The position numbers were made by a program, and so were the translations under genes. 64,000 nucleotides of DNA from Rhea pennata (Eukaryota; Chordata; Aves; Rheiformes; Rheidae). The stretch is from NCBI RefSeq assembly GCF_028389875.1, contig NC_084687.1, forward strand, positions 4,066,157-4,130,156, read 5' to 3'. Positions 1 through 12,900 of this stretch are shown here, piece by piece; within the stretch, counting starts at the first letter, position 1; every line of letters starts with the position of its first letter. Below the pieces are notes generated by a model, which worked only from the letters and a program-made list of their open reading frames with translations, made no database searches and was not told the origin of the DNA.

Positions 1-3000
1 CCGCACTAAAGCAATAAGTGATCTGATCGGGCACTGTGTCAGCTCCCTTCACGCTGATGAGGGCTTATAAGAAGAAGAGCGTGGCAGGTTTCACAGGCAA
101 GCCGCATGGGTGGAACGATCAGAGCGTGCTGCCCGCCCTCAGCCAGCCTCCTGCCATCTCAACCTGCTGTCCAGAAGAGGGGGACCGGCAGCAACAGGAC
201 CACAGCACCCCAAAGCCCTCTGCCAAACCTTCTGGGAACAGCCGCAGGTGCAGGAGTCTCTCCCCATCGTTTGGGGCGAGGGAGGTTTCGGATGGGAGCT
301 TGCTGGCCCGCGTGCACTCTAGTCCGGGTTGTGCTGTGCGAGAGCAGTCCTTGACGCGGCTGGGCTCCCCAAGGGCTCGATTCTCCGCTCACTGCTGTTG
401 AGAATAAGGACCACTCCATTAAAATCAGGTGTTTTCCAGTAATATTGGTGTCAAGTCATCCTCTCCATATCTCCTTTGCCCCAGGCAGCTTCCTGGGAGG
501 ACGCAGGGAGGGCAGGAACCACGTCTCTCTGTTCTCCCTTAGCCCCGACAGCCCCAGGGAGCAGGGCTGAAGGAGGTGTTGGAGCCTGCAGGCGGGAGCA
601 AGCTGTACTGGGAGAAAGTGCTACCTCCATGAACATGGCCCAGAGAAAACACGGAAGATGCAGTGCAGAGGTGAGCAAAGCTCGGAGGCCGCCAGCCAGA
701 TTAACAAGGCCATCATCTAAAAGTTACATATTGAGGACAAAAACGATGAATGGTGCTGGATGGAAACGGCACAGGCAGAGCTGGCTCTGGCATGGCCTCC
801 AAGATGAATGCTTGTTACCAGGTAAAAGCAATCCTGGGATGTGTAACAGGAGCACTTCAGCAGAAGGGCAGAGAAGTAATCCTTTCTCCCAGCACAGCAC
901 TAGTTAAACCACTGTAATGCAGATAGCTTTGGGCAAAGCATCACAGAAAGGAAATGGAGAAGCAGCAAGGAGAAGGGATTGCAGCCCGGAGGAAGATAAA
1001 GGATTTAGAGAGGGAGGCTGCAAAGAAAGCGATTAGAGGAAATTAAACATGGACAGGCTGGAGACAAGGGCTGGGGAGGGGAGGATGATTCTGGCCACAC
1101 TGGCACAGAGGCTCTTGCAGAGCAGGGGAATTGCTCTCATTGCTGAACAGGGAACAGGCAGAGAAGAAAGAAGAGCATTAAATAGTGCAAGAGGCTAATG
1201 TGCAGTTGAAGGACAGCCAGGCAGTTCTGGCACTGGGACCAATTCTGGTCTGAAACAAAGCAGTACAAAACCAATAGGTTTGGAGGAAGTGGGAGAAAAA
1301 TGTTAATTCCTGCCTAATGAGACCCTAATTCATATGGTTCATGGGGTGCCCATTGGTAAGTGCCTCACCTCTGTTGGTCTCATTAACAAAGAACCCAAAT
1401 GAGCTTTTGATAGAGCTCTTCTACCTTTTTTTTCTCATTTAGTGATTAAGTGTCTAGCATGACAGAGTGTGTCTCTTCCCTTAAACAAGCCTCTTGCGAG
1501 GGACAGACAACCAGAGGCCTCATTGGTCACCTTTGCAGCTTCAAGAGCTGGGAAATGCCAAGGGAGATGGATGTGTTGTCCCCAGCATTTTGGTGCATTG
1601 GCTTGAAGCTTGCCTTGTCCTAGGATCTCTGAAGATGCTGCCTCACAAGAACTGATCCGGTAGTGCAAGTGATGTTGAAGGTGAGATTCGAGCTTGGTGG
1701 CAGATATGAATGCTCTTACACATCCCAGCAATACAGTCAAGTGCACTTGTATTGCCTCCATGATGGAGATGAAGTGAGATGAGATCCTGGGTGCTCTCCA
1801 GCTCACTGATCTCCATTTCTGGGAGGTGCACAGGGATATGTCCCTAGCACTAGCTTCCTACAGCTTGTGACCAAATTGTGGGTGCTTTGATAAAGGCAAT
1901 TTTGCCCCAGTGTTGTTGCGTTGATCCAAGGCTGCTGTGTCGTGTCTCAAAAAGAACGAAGAACAATCAGAAGAGTCAAGAACTTCACCACAGACCTCAT
2001 ATGAAGTGGATGCTGCTGGAAGAGGAAAGCACTGGATCTTGTTTTGACCCCTGGTTTTCCTCCCCTACTGTCCCTGTTTCTGTAAAAATAAAAATAATAA
2101 TAAAAAAAAGAATTAAATCCTATAAGTGGCTTTTAAAAGTCAACTGAAAATGTCCTTTATTAAATTACCACCCTATTGATCTCGCAGTCATCCAAAAGGG
2201 GATTGATTGAGGACTTAAACAGATGCGCAACCTGGCCAGACGTTCAATTAATGTGCATAAATGGGCAGTGGAGTAGCAATTTTCAGAGTAAGTCAAGCAA
2301 AAGATCAATCCTGTTTTGCCTTCTGCGCCAGTGTTGATTATGTATTTATTTTTGTTTTATTTCATCCTATTTTTTTGTTCCTCTTATGATAAGCATGTTG
2401 ATGAGAGACAGCACTCAAAGCACAACTCACTCCACTACATTCCACATCATTCCCTCTTCAGGCCCTGGAGAGGACACATTTGCAGAAGGGACAAGGGAAG
2501 ATAGGTCATCTTGAATGACCCACACGGCAGGGCGTATTTTCAGCAATGTAAATCCCAGACTCTCTGTTAAATTTCTTCAGAGAGCACTGAATGCATTGGC
2601 GGAAGACCTGTTGCCTGCTTTGAGTATTCATGTGCTTGAGGAAACTTGAGTTTCTCTCTGAAGTCTAGGGAAGACTTTTTTTGGGAAAAAAAAAAAGCTC
2701 TTTGCTGATTGTTTCCTGCGTCTGCACCATATGACAATTACGAGTGGCTACCAGAGGCAAAAGTCACCTTTACTCCAGCCTTTCCCATGGATGAACTTGC
2801 TCCAAAGAGAGCCTGTGAGCACGGCTGAAGCACGGGCCAGAGGACAGGATTTGGAGGAAAAAATTACTTTGAGGTCATTCTAGGTTTGTGGGCAAACTGC
2901 AAAAAATGCTCTGTTTTTTTTCTCCAGGCTCAACAAGAACCCTCGTAAGAAATGATAGTCTCAGAAAGCTGCCAGCCCTGCTCTGCTGGCTCAACGGCTT

Positions 3001-6000
3001 TGCTCCCAATCTCCCTTAAATCAGGCTTGGGTAGTATCTCTAGGAGTGATGACCAAGCAATCTTGGGCGGCAACACCAGACGCAGGAGAGAGAAGGGCTC
3101 CTGGAGGATGCATGACTTAACAGAGGTGACCGTGGGGACCTTGAATTCACTCCTGGACAAGCAGTGGCAGAACTGGAGCCAGATCCCGTGGTCTGGTTTC
3201 TATTCGCTAAGCAGCGGCCAAAACATCTATGTTTCTTTTGAGGCACAGAATGGGAATTTCTTGGGGTGCAGGGCTCCCAGTCTGCAGCACTCGGGTGATA
3301 TGGACTCAAAACATCTTTGTAGTTTTTCCACCTTCTCATCACTCCTATCTTTGTCATCTCCTGACTGCAGCGGCTGGGTCCGTGGGATCTCTGCAAATTT
3401 GGCGTGCGGAGAAGGATGCTTTCCCCTCCTGCTTCCTGCCCCACGAAACGCAGTCATTCCCTCTCGCTGCTCCTGCTCCATGCACGTCGCAGAGCCGCCT
3501 TCCTGCTGGCCGGAGACAGGGGACAGACAGGGATCGCTGGTGAGACATGGCAGCAGCTCAAGTCCCCCTGTTCGTTAACCGTTGGCCTTGGCACTTGCAG
3601 CTCCTTCCCCAGTGCAGGCAGGAGCGAATGCGCTAGGAGATAAAGCCATAATTAGCAGGAGCTCATTGCAAAGGCTGGATCCGAGGGGCCTTTCCTGCCT
3701 GTTACGTCTCAAGAAGCCTTTCATTATATTCACAGAAAAGCTTTATTTCTCTCCCTGCTTGTGCACGGAGGCATTTCCCCTCCCAGACAGTCTGGGTGTT
3801 TGGAGTTGTGACGTGCAGACGGGTTGAAGGGTTGCTCTGGTGTTGGCTCTCATCCACCTCTCTGGGAAGACGTCGCAGGAGCTGCTCACAGCACGAGAGG
3901 ATGGGGCTGGAGGGAGGGATGAGAGGGGCCGCGGGGTGGCCTCCGTCTCTGACGTCCCCAGCCCCTCTCATCCCTCGTCCCGCGGTGCCAGGGGGGAGGC
4001 AGAGGGGGAACGGAGCCGGCTGTTCCCTTCCCACGCTCGTCTTCGTGATACAATCACTTCGGAGGGAGACACGTTATTGAATGGGTGAAATCTTCTGCGA
4101 GAAGTAATAAAAAAGTATCTTCAATTAGGATGTGATGGGGTTTTTTAAAGCACCTGAATGGGAGTTGTTGCTGCAGCAGATAGAGAGCTCTCAGCTCTTC
4201 TCTTTTTCTTTTTTCCCCTCTCCAGATCGTTGTTTCTCCACTGCTCAGGAATGGCTGTGCGGGAATAGATACGTACCCTCGCAGCTGGCAGCAGTCATGC
4301 CAGCGGCGGGGAGCAGATGATCTCTCTTAAACCAAGAACTGGTCAGCAAGTGAAATGGAGCTTTTTCGTTTGTTTTTAAATTTTTAATAGTGCTGTTCTT
4401 TGGGCTTCAGAGACAGTATTTTGTTTTAGGGGGCTGCTTTCCCCCCAGTAGCGCAGTCTGTAATTCAGTGCAATCCTGTGTTAATAAAGCAATGCTCCGT
4501 GCTCCTCTTTCTTCTTCTTCCTTGGGTAATAACCAGGTAAGTGGAGCATGTCATCAGCAAGCTGTTAACACAGGAGCCCTCCGGATCAGCAGGATGGGCA
4601 CCACGGTCCTGGGCAACACTGGGCTGTGCCAGCCCTGCTGTTCCCGTGCTGGGGCCAAACCTCCTTAACCCCCTGCTCCACCCCATCGCTGAGGCTATCT
4701 CAGCTGCTCCCGGGATGGGAGCCGATGAAACCTCTTCCGTTCCCGGGGCCAGACTCACCCAAGACCACCTGCAGCGGCATCACAGCCCTGATATGTAAGT
4801 TTAGGGGGCAGGGGGAAAGGAGTGATTTATCTATATCGTTGGGATTTTATTTGCATTTTAAATCACACTCTTCTGCTAAACTAATGGACCCCCTATTTAT
4901 AGATGACTCCAACATAAAGTGACTGCTAATTACTACAATTAATATAGCGTTAAAGGCTTGCCAGCCAACTCCACTGCAACTTGTATCGCCTACTCATTTT
5001 CAATTAAGGCACATTGACAAGTAAAATACGCAGTTATTAAGAGCAGAGCCCTGTTGTGTAATTACATTTTTCTAAGGTCATTAATCTTGCGCAATATAAA
5101 GTTTTGCATCCAGTGGCCAGAGCAAGGGGCAGTTTTGAGGGACAAAAGGGGAGGTAAAAGAGGTGTGATGTTTCTCGTGGTGCCATCGGGCCGTGCGTGC
5201 ATGTCTTGGATAGTCTGTTGGGCCATCGTATCTGCGGCCGGGGGGTCCTCCGCCAAGCGAGCGGGCCCTGCCGCGCGGCGACCCTGCGTGCGCCGATTGC
5301 CGGTGGAAGGAGCTCTTTCCACATTAAGGTTAAGTAGAAAAGCCCTGTGTTTGCACCTCTTAAGTGAGGCTGTCGCCGCGGGTTTGCACACGTGGTTATC
5401 CCCATTGCGAACAACGGCACTGTGCTGAGCTCAGGGCTTAGTCTCATGACTTGTTTCCATGAAATTTAAGTGTAAAAAGTCTATCAATACCACCGCAGTG
5501 GTTTTGTCTTTGGAGGGAGCGATCGATTTTGGAGATGGGTTCCCGTAGGTCAGCCCATAGCAGGTGCTGGTGAGGACGAGAGCTGTGGCAGGAGGACCGG
5601 GGTGAGACTCGGGTGCCAGGTCTGCCATGGCAGCAAAAGGGGTCAGCTCCTTGCAGCTGGTTTCCTTCCCTGCTACATGTCCAGAAAAATACTTACCCCA
5701 TTGCAAAGCTTCTGAGACCCATGGTTACTAAGAGCTATAGAAATGCAAATCATTGCCACCCCGAAGGGGTTTTCAGAAGTGCCCCAAGGCCTCCAGTGCA
5801 AACCTTTCCCCTGGTTTAACCAAGGTTTGTCATTAACCTTGAATTTATTACTGTCCCCAGAGCTCTCTGGAGCCCCCTGGGCATTGAATGATCCTCCTGT
5901 TGCAGCTGTTGGTGCTGGACTGACCGTGTCGCTGGTGGGTTGAAGATGCTGCATGGGATCCTATGGACCTCCTCCTTCCCCTCGCTGAGCTACCAGAGAG

Positions 6001-9000
6001 TGGTGCGGGGATGGGAGCAGCTCCTGTGTGCCAGGGCCGGTCTGGGGATGGCAGCGAGTGCGGGTAACAGGGCTGAGCTCTCCCGTTAAGCCCATACGTA
6101 AAGCTGTAAGGTGAGCCTCCAGCAACTCAGCTGCGAATCTTCCTCCCTTTCTGGGTGCAGGCCTTGCTTTTTTGGATGCTCTGTGCACTTGTTGGCTGGA
6201 TGTTGCTAAAGCCACTACCAACCGTTGGGGGGGAGTGAAGGGTGATCTGCTCTGAATAGCAAAAGGAGAATAAATAAAGAAAAGGTAGTATAAAAAAGAG
6301 GCTTAGCGGCGAGCAAATACCCAGAGCAGCGAAGGAGCATCAGCTCCCTGGTGCCTCCAGCAGCAGCGGGTGAAATCATGTGCAAAGCATTGCAGCATTA
6401 GGGCACACGCGGCGACAAGGTGTAGCGCTGCGATTATAATAAAGACAGACACGGGCCTTTAACACTCGCAAGCTGATGCTTTGATTGACTGTCTGAGCCT
6501 CTGCGTTGTCTGGCAAAACGGCTGGAGCCCGCTGATTGCCAGCGCCTATCTGATCCCGGGAATGGGGAAGGAGGGCCGGAGAGGGTCCTTGCCCCGCGCC
6601 GGGCTCCCCCCTGCTGCTGGCTGCCCGGCTGGGTGAGCAGTGCCAGGTACAGGGGCAATTTCGGGGCGAAGGTGCTCAGATTTCATCCTGTGCTTTGCCT
6701 GGAAACATTTAGGATTCAGATATATTGTGGTCCAGCTAAGTTATATTTTTGGAAAGCATGTCTTCATTAGGCGCGTGCTGCTGCATACGGCTCCTCGAAC
6801 CCGTTGGGACTCGCCGCTGCGAGACGCTGTCTTTTCGCTGGCGGGGAAATACTGCCTCTGAGCACCGTCCCTTGCAGCCCCGCCTGGCTTGCGTGCGGTA
6901 GCGGTTGTCCCTGCATGCGGAGCTGAAGTTGCTTCTCTGAGCTTGGTCTCTTCTATTCTGTTCATGGCTTGAGATTCGTCTCTGGACACTCTGCGGTTCT
7001 GCAGCTCCTTAGCCTCCCCGGACACTTTCTGATCCAGAGCTATTTGCTGTGGCAGCTGCCCATCCGTGTCTAGCCGAGTATTACAGCACTCTGCTGATTC
7101 CTGTAACTCCAGGATTTAAACACCCAGCATGGCCCTTAGCACTGAACAGCAGTAAATCTCCAGTCCTTGTGTACTGCTGGCTTTATTGACAGCACGGAAA
7201 AGCAGCTAGGGCCACGTGCAAAGAATGAAGATGTCTGAGGAAGCCTGTGCAGAAGGATGACCACCAGCACGCAGGATTTGCATGGTCCTTGGGACACCTT
7301 TCTGCTGTTCCCTGGTGGAAACCTGCCTCCAGCCTTTACTCACCATGTGGGTTTTGCTGCTCGTACCTGGTGCTGGCAAACAGTAGATGCAGCGGGTTGT
7401 CCCCAGCTATTGCTCCAAGCTTCAGGGTTGTATTTTCAGCTCTTCCTGCTAAAGAGTGCAAGAAGGGGCAGCAGCAGGACTACTGTACGGATGAGGCTGA
7501 ATGCTCTGGCATCTCCTCTGCAAATCCCACCATGTTGCAGAGGAGTCCCAAGGGAATTAGACACTTGGCTCTCACTGCAGTTTGGCAAAAAACTACGAGC
7601 CCTGAAATGCCGTGGCACTTCCCAGCTTGTTGCTGCCTTCACTTCCCAGTCTCCAGCATGGTCCCCCTGTTCCTGCCTTTGGGGAAGCCAAGTCGGGGGG
7701 ACCACAGCTGTGGGGCCGAGCCCTGCATCTGGAAGGCCTGGTGCATGCTCTGCTTGTCCATGTTGCAGTCTTCAGGTTGCTATGAATTATAGATGAGCCA
7801 AGGAGAGAATGAAGGTGGGCCCAGCATTAATCATGCCAGGACAGGCTCCCAACTTGTTGATTTACTTGGCATTTTTCCTTCCGCAGTAATCCCGCAATGC
7901 TGCTCTGTTTTGCCCGTATACATAAATGCATACAAGCTCGTTCAGAGATGAAAGTGGAGTCACTGTGCAGGCTGCAGCAGCCCTGGCTCTGGTGGGGACG
8001 GAGGCTCTTAACGAAGCGCAGGCAGGGCCAGACCTGAGCTAGCGAGGGGAAGAAATCACCCGTTTTGGGGGTATTGCCACCTGCGTTGCTGCAGAGGCTG
8101 GAAAAGGGGGAGCAGGAGGGATTTGGCACTGGGAGGGGAGACATGGCCAAACCCTCCGAAACGCCGTCGGAAGTGTCCCAGCCCCGGCGAGCCCTTGGCG
8201 AGTTGCTCCCCAACAGCGCAGTGGCATCGGGCGCCCCATCCGCTCCCCTCCGCTCGGCTGGTTCCCGGCTCCTCGCTTTGCTGTGGTTAAGGATAAGGTT
8301 TACCGAGGTTTATGGTGCTTTTGAGGAGGTTTCTAGGAAGGGATGCCTTTTGCCCGCTAAATTACCAACGTCTCTCGCTCTTTCTCTCCCCAGAGCTCAG
8401 ATCTATGACTTGACTGACACAAAAGCTTTGCAGCTTCAGAGACCGAAAGAGATAAACGAGCAATTTCCTGGGAAATTATCCTCTGGGATTCCTCTGTTCT
8501 CCAGGCAGCTTAATTGGGTGAGCTCAGGGTGGCTTTAATTGCTGTTTTCAATATGCAACTTCACCCTCTCCACTGTTTTTCTCTGCAGTTTCTCTCTCCT
8601 TCCCCCCTCTCCTCCTCCTTTCCCTTCCCAGCACCATTTATCATCCTCCTCCTGCGGCATGTCCCCTTCTTGGTGTTTTTACCCAATATCTCTCGGAAAT
8701 CGTGACAAGCTAAAAGCTGAAGTGCCGTTGTGGGTCTTCACCCAGTCATGGCTGACAGGTCCTCCAAGACTTCGGTGCTTCCCAGAGAGTGATGAACCGG
8801 CACAGAGATGCACTGAAATCACCCCAGGAATTTGTGGTGGTGGCAGTGGTGAAAAAACCAAACCCATGTGATTTGTGTTGGCTTTGGGTTGGTCTCATCC
8901 CAGAATCAGCTTTGGTGTGTGTTTTCCGGGTCAGATTCTTGGTAGTGTGAATCAGTCGCATCCTACTGTGATCCCAAAGAGGACATGGGGTACACGAAGG

Positions 9001-12000
9001 TGGCACTAGGGCGGATTATACAGAGAAGGACGTTCAGAGCAGGTGGACATCTGTGTGGACATCTGCCCGTCCTTCCTCTGTGGCCTGCAGTTCTCCTACC
9101 TGCTACCTTGTGCTCTGCCCGCCAGCCCCCGGCGCCGCTGGAGCTCTCTCTGCCGCTCACGAAGGCAAAGCTCCCTGCTGCGGGCAGATCAGATCAGCGG
9201 CTGAATGTGACATAGCCTCGGGAAAGGAGAGGGAATAAGCAAGTCCTGTCCCCAGGGACACAGCGTGGGGCACCCAAGTGGCTGCACTATGATGAACATG
9301 GGATGATTTAAAACGGCAGGTGAAGTCCAAATTCTGTCCATAATAAATCATAAACCAGCTGAAGCTAAATTGATTAGCCAAGCGTATCCTCTTAAGGCTC
9401 TTTGAACTCCAGCATGTGTTCGCAGTAAGCAATTCAGCCGCAGGAATTAACAGGGAGGCCAGGTGTGGTGGGAGAGGAGGCTGCGCTGCCGAGGCTGGAG
9501 AGCAGGAGAAGCAGCCGCGGACGAGGTCCGGCCGTGGGCTTCCCGGGGGCTTCGTGGTGCGTCCAGCCGTCTCCCCGGCGCGGTCACCGATGGGTGCAGG
9601 AGTGGCATCGAGTGCACACAGGTGCCGCCTGCCCCACCAGGTCCCCGGGGGCAAGCGAGCGCCCCAGACCTGGAGCCGGCTGCAGCCGTTCGCCCCGGCC
9701 TCGCGTGCCACAGCCCTTGCTCCGGGCAGGAAAACTGGCTGTCACAGGAAGATAATTATTGGGTTTTTCCTTGTTTTTTTTTTAACCGGTTGCTACCAGC
9801 TGCCGTGCCTAATCCACGAGGGGCTGCTCCTGGCAGCGGTAGTGAGCCGTCAAGCCCGAGCCCGTCTCCCCACTCCGACGGAGGAGCCAGCTGGAGTTGG
9901 ACCAAGGCAGAAAGTGAGAAATGAGCCATGGGCTGCCTGGGCCGTCCCGCAGCTCCAGAATGGGTGCTGGAAGAAAGGGCTGGCCCAGCTGGTACCGACC
10001 GGGCTGCTTGCATCCCTCCAACCAAGCCGGTGAGGCCAGAGCTAATGGGATTGCTGTGTCTCTGGAAAGCTTAAATCCTGCAGCATGCATGGGCTGGGAG
10101 AGTCTGTTCGGCTCCCTGGTTTAGCCGGTCCTGCAGGCAGGGATGAAGCCGGATGGGGCCGGGGGGTAGGTGGATCCCGGAGACCCAAAGCTGCTAGGAG
10201 CCGCGTGCCGGAGGGAGGGAAGGGCGGCACGGTGGCCTGTTGCAGCGCGTCGTGCTGCTGTTGTGCTTCCCTGCAGGGCAGGGCTCAGTTCCCACCGTGC
10301 AGGCGCCAACGGGACGGGGCGCACTGCTGGTCTCCGGGCGGAGCTGGGTGGAGGCGACGAGGGTCCGAAGTGCTGCAGTAATGAAGTGCTCGGTGCCTTT
10401 TCTGAGAGTTTCCCCTGGCCGCTGTCCTGCTGCTGGGCTGCATTTGCACGGCCGCAGTCCAGACCACATCTGTAACTGCAGCTCCTGCAGGGGCAAATCC
10501 AGCCTGGGTGCAAGAGGGGGCAGCTATTGCTCCCTTAATCCCTGCTCCCAGTGCAGCTGGAGTGGGCTTTCAGCTGAGCTAGCAAGAACCAAACATGGTC
10601 TAAAATACATTGCCCTTCTACCATCCCTCTCGGAGCTAGCAGATGTTTCACTCCCACGCAGAAAGGACTTCCAAGGGCCAAGTCCTGGGCCATGGGGTTC
10701 AGGGACAAGACTTCCCCAAAGCACCTCTCGGCAACTGCAAAATGTTCGCGCAGAGATATGTTTGCTGCACACTTGGACCCTCTTGTGCAAACCTGGCTTT
10801 TGTCACACGCTGATGCCACCCAAAGCCAGCAGCAGGTGGGATGGCTTCTTTATGGCCCTCTGCGAAGCCACCTAAATGAAATATTTTTGCCTCCCATATT
10901 TTCTGCTGCTCCTCCAGCTGTTTGGCTTCAGCTGTAGGGCCAAGAGCTGGTGGCTCAGGCACCTGCGGCGGCTGCTTCTGAGGGAGCAGGTCAGGGACTG
11001 GGGCTGCAGCACCCAGGGTGAACGACTGCTTTAGAGCCAAAATGCAGTTCTCAGGGCTTCCCAAAGGAGACCTCCACACGGATGATGCTGAGGGGATCAG
11101 AGCTGCTGGGAGAGCTTTGGGAGCTCAGGAAAAGGTGTTCCTGGCCCGGACGCTGGAGTCTGTGTGTGGCCATCATCGCCTGTCGCCTGGGTGCAAGGAT
11201 GCTTCCTAACCCGGTACCCAGCCGAGCATCATTCCCGCTGCTCCATCCTCTGCTGCAACGGCTCCCTGAGCTCCTGAGGCCACGACAAGGTGCTCCTGCC
11301 ATTAATCACCCCCTCTGACCGGTGTCTGTGGAGGAATTAAACTCATTTGTCACTGTTGCCCTGTTTCCAACCGCCCTTCTCTCAGTGCGCTCGTCTCATG
11401 GGACCTGCTGCTCATGGTGGCCCCATGTCCCCCGATGTCCTCGGCGTCCTTCATCCAGCAGTCCCAAGGCAAGGCTGAGCCCTTTCTGTGCTCAGTGCCC
11501 ACCCCTGAAACCACCAAGACACCAAGGGGAAATTCCCTGCTAGCTGCAAGGCTACCATTTGCCCCACCAGAGCTGCTGGGAGATGTAACCGAGTGTCATG
11601 TGTCCTGCCTGTCCACTGTGGTCAGGACTGAAGCATCCTCCCCTGCCCCACGCTGCTCCATGCCCCACACTGCATGCAAAACCTCAGCCAGGACTGTCAC
11701 TCACAGTGCAACAGGTTTATTTTCACCCTCCTCCATCCCTCGGTGCAACCTCGACACGCTCTCTGAAACCCGCTCCGGCGGCGGCACGCTCTGGCTCGCA
11801 GCACGGCCCATGGGAACGCTCCCTCGGTAGCAAACGAGCTGCTCGTTAATTAGCCTCCCGTTACTCCAGAGCATCCTCTGCAATAACGCACGGCTCCTGC
11901 CTTTTAACTGCCTACAAGCAATCACTCAGCCTCCAATAAAAAAAAAAAAAAAAAAGGAACAAGCCCCTCGTCATATCGTTAGCAATAATTTTCCTGGCTG

Positions 12001-12900
12001 TTAACCTGCTCCTTTACTCTCATTTTTCTCTCTATGGCCCCAGAGGCCGTGGGGAAGGACGGGAGCCAAGCACAGCACCAGGCCGACAGCTGAGCTGCTG
12101 CTAGTTACCCCGAGCCACGCTTTTGGAGGTGGTTCAGGGCAGAACTCCTGTCCAGGTAAAGCCATCAGGGGGTTAAAACCCTCCCGCCTCTAAACCTGGC
12201 CCGGTCTGCCTGCTCTGTGTGCCGGTTTTGCAGGGTGCGGAGGGCACGCTACTGCGGGTCCGTCCGTCCGCGCAGCCTGTTGCACCAGCAGTTGTGCGTG
12301 CGAGAGCGTTTCCGCTATCGGCTGCTTTTCTCTGATCCAGGGAATTAGCTGGAAGGCGTCTCCTAAGCCCCGGTAGCATTTCACGTGCAGCGACAGGAAA
12401 CATGGCCAGGATTTCCAGGGCCGATGATAGCCCATGCATGGCTGGATCTCCATGGATTTCTACCTGGGGGTTGAATACGGGTGTGCAAGGCGCTGTGCGA
12501 CCCTGGCCGGGGGCACGTGGCTGCGATGGGACCGCAGTGACACAGCTCTGGGCTCCCGGCAGCGATCCCCGAGCTGCTTTGGGCAGGCAGCTAAGAGCCT
12601 ACCGATGTGCGCAAAACAAATGGGAATGGATGTAACTGGAGGGTTCTGCATTAGTCCTGGAAATCCCATGTCAGTCTTGGAAATGCAGTCTCTGCCCCTA
12701 AACATCTTGTAGTCCAAGGAAAATACAGTCCTGTCGGGGATGTCAGCCTTGCCGGGCTAGTCCCAAGGAGCCGGCTGTTTTCTTCCCTTGTTGCCTGTAA
12801 ATCCCCGACACGCTCAAAGCCTCTCTCCTGATAGGGAGCCTAGCGCTGAGCTCTGCTTAAACCTGTGCAAACTCGGCGGCTTAGCGTGCCGAATGTAATG
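1..12900. other. intergenic DNA without a recognised gene
   Basis: No open frame here reads as a known protein, and the longer frames lie in GC-rich sequence where stops are rare. The stretch includes a purine-rich AT microsatellite near 2085-2110, a CG-rich patch near 5230-5300, an A run at 11,939-11,955 and an AT-rich block at about 4815-5110 that is listed separately. In mammals GRM4 lies upstream of MLN and LEMD2, so this is probably the interval downstream of GRM4, but no GRM4 exon was recognised. Distant regulatory elements or unannotated non-coding RNAs cannot be excluded. Confidence 0.6.
4815..5110. promoter_or_regulatory. candidate conserved non-coding element, homeobox and octamer rich
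   Basis: This AT-rich block stands out from GC-rich flanks. It holds a perfect POU octamer ATTTGCAT (4849-4856) and several TAATTA-type homeodomain cores, including CTAATTACTACAATTAATA near 4925-4945 and GTAATTACA near 5058. The frames are closed by stops, so it is not coding. The pattern is typical of developmental enhancers, but conservation cannot be tested here, so this is inference from motif density. Confidence 0.3.
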
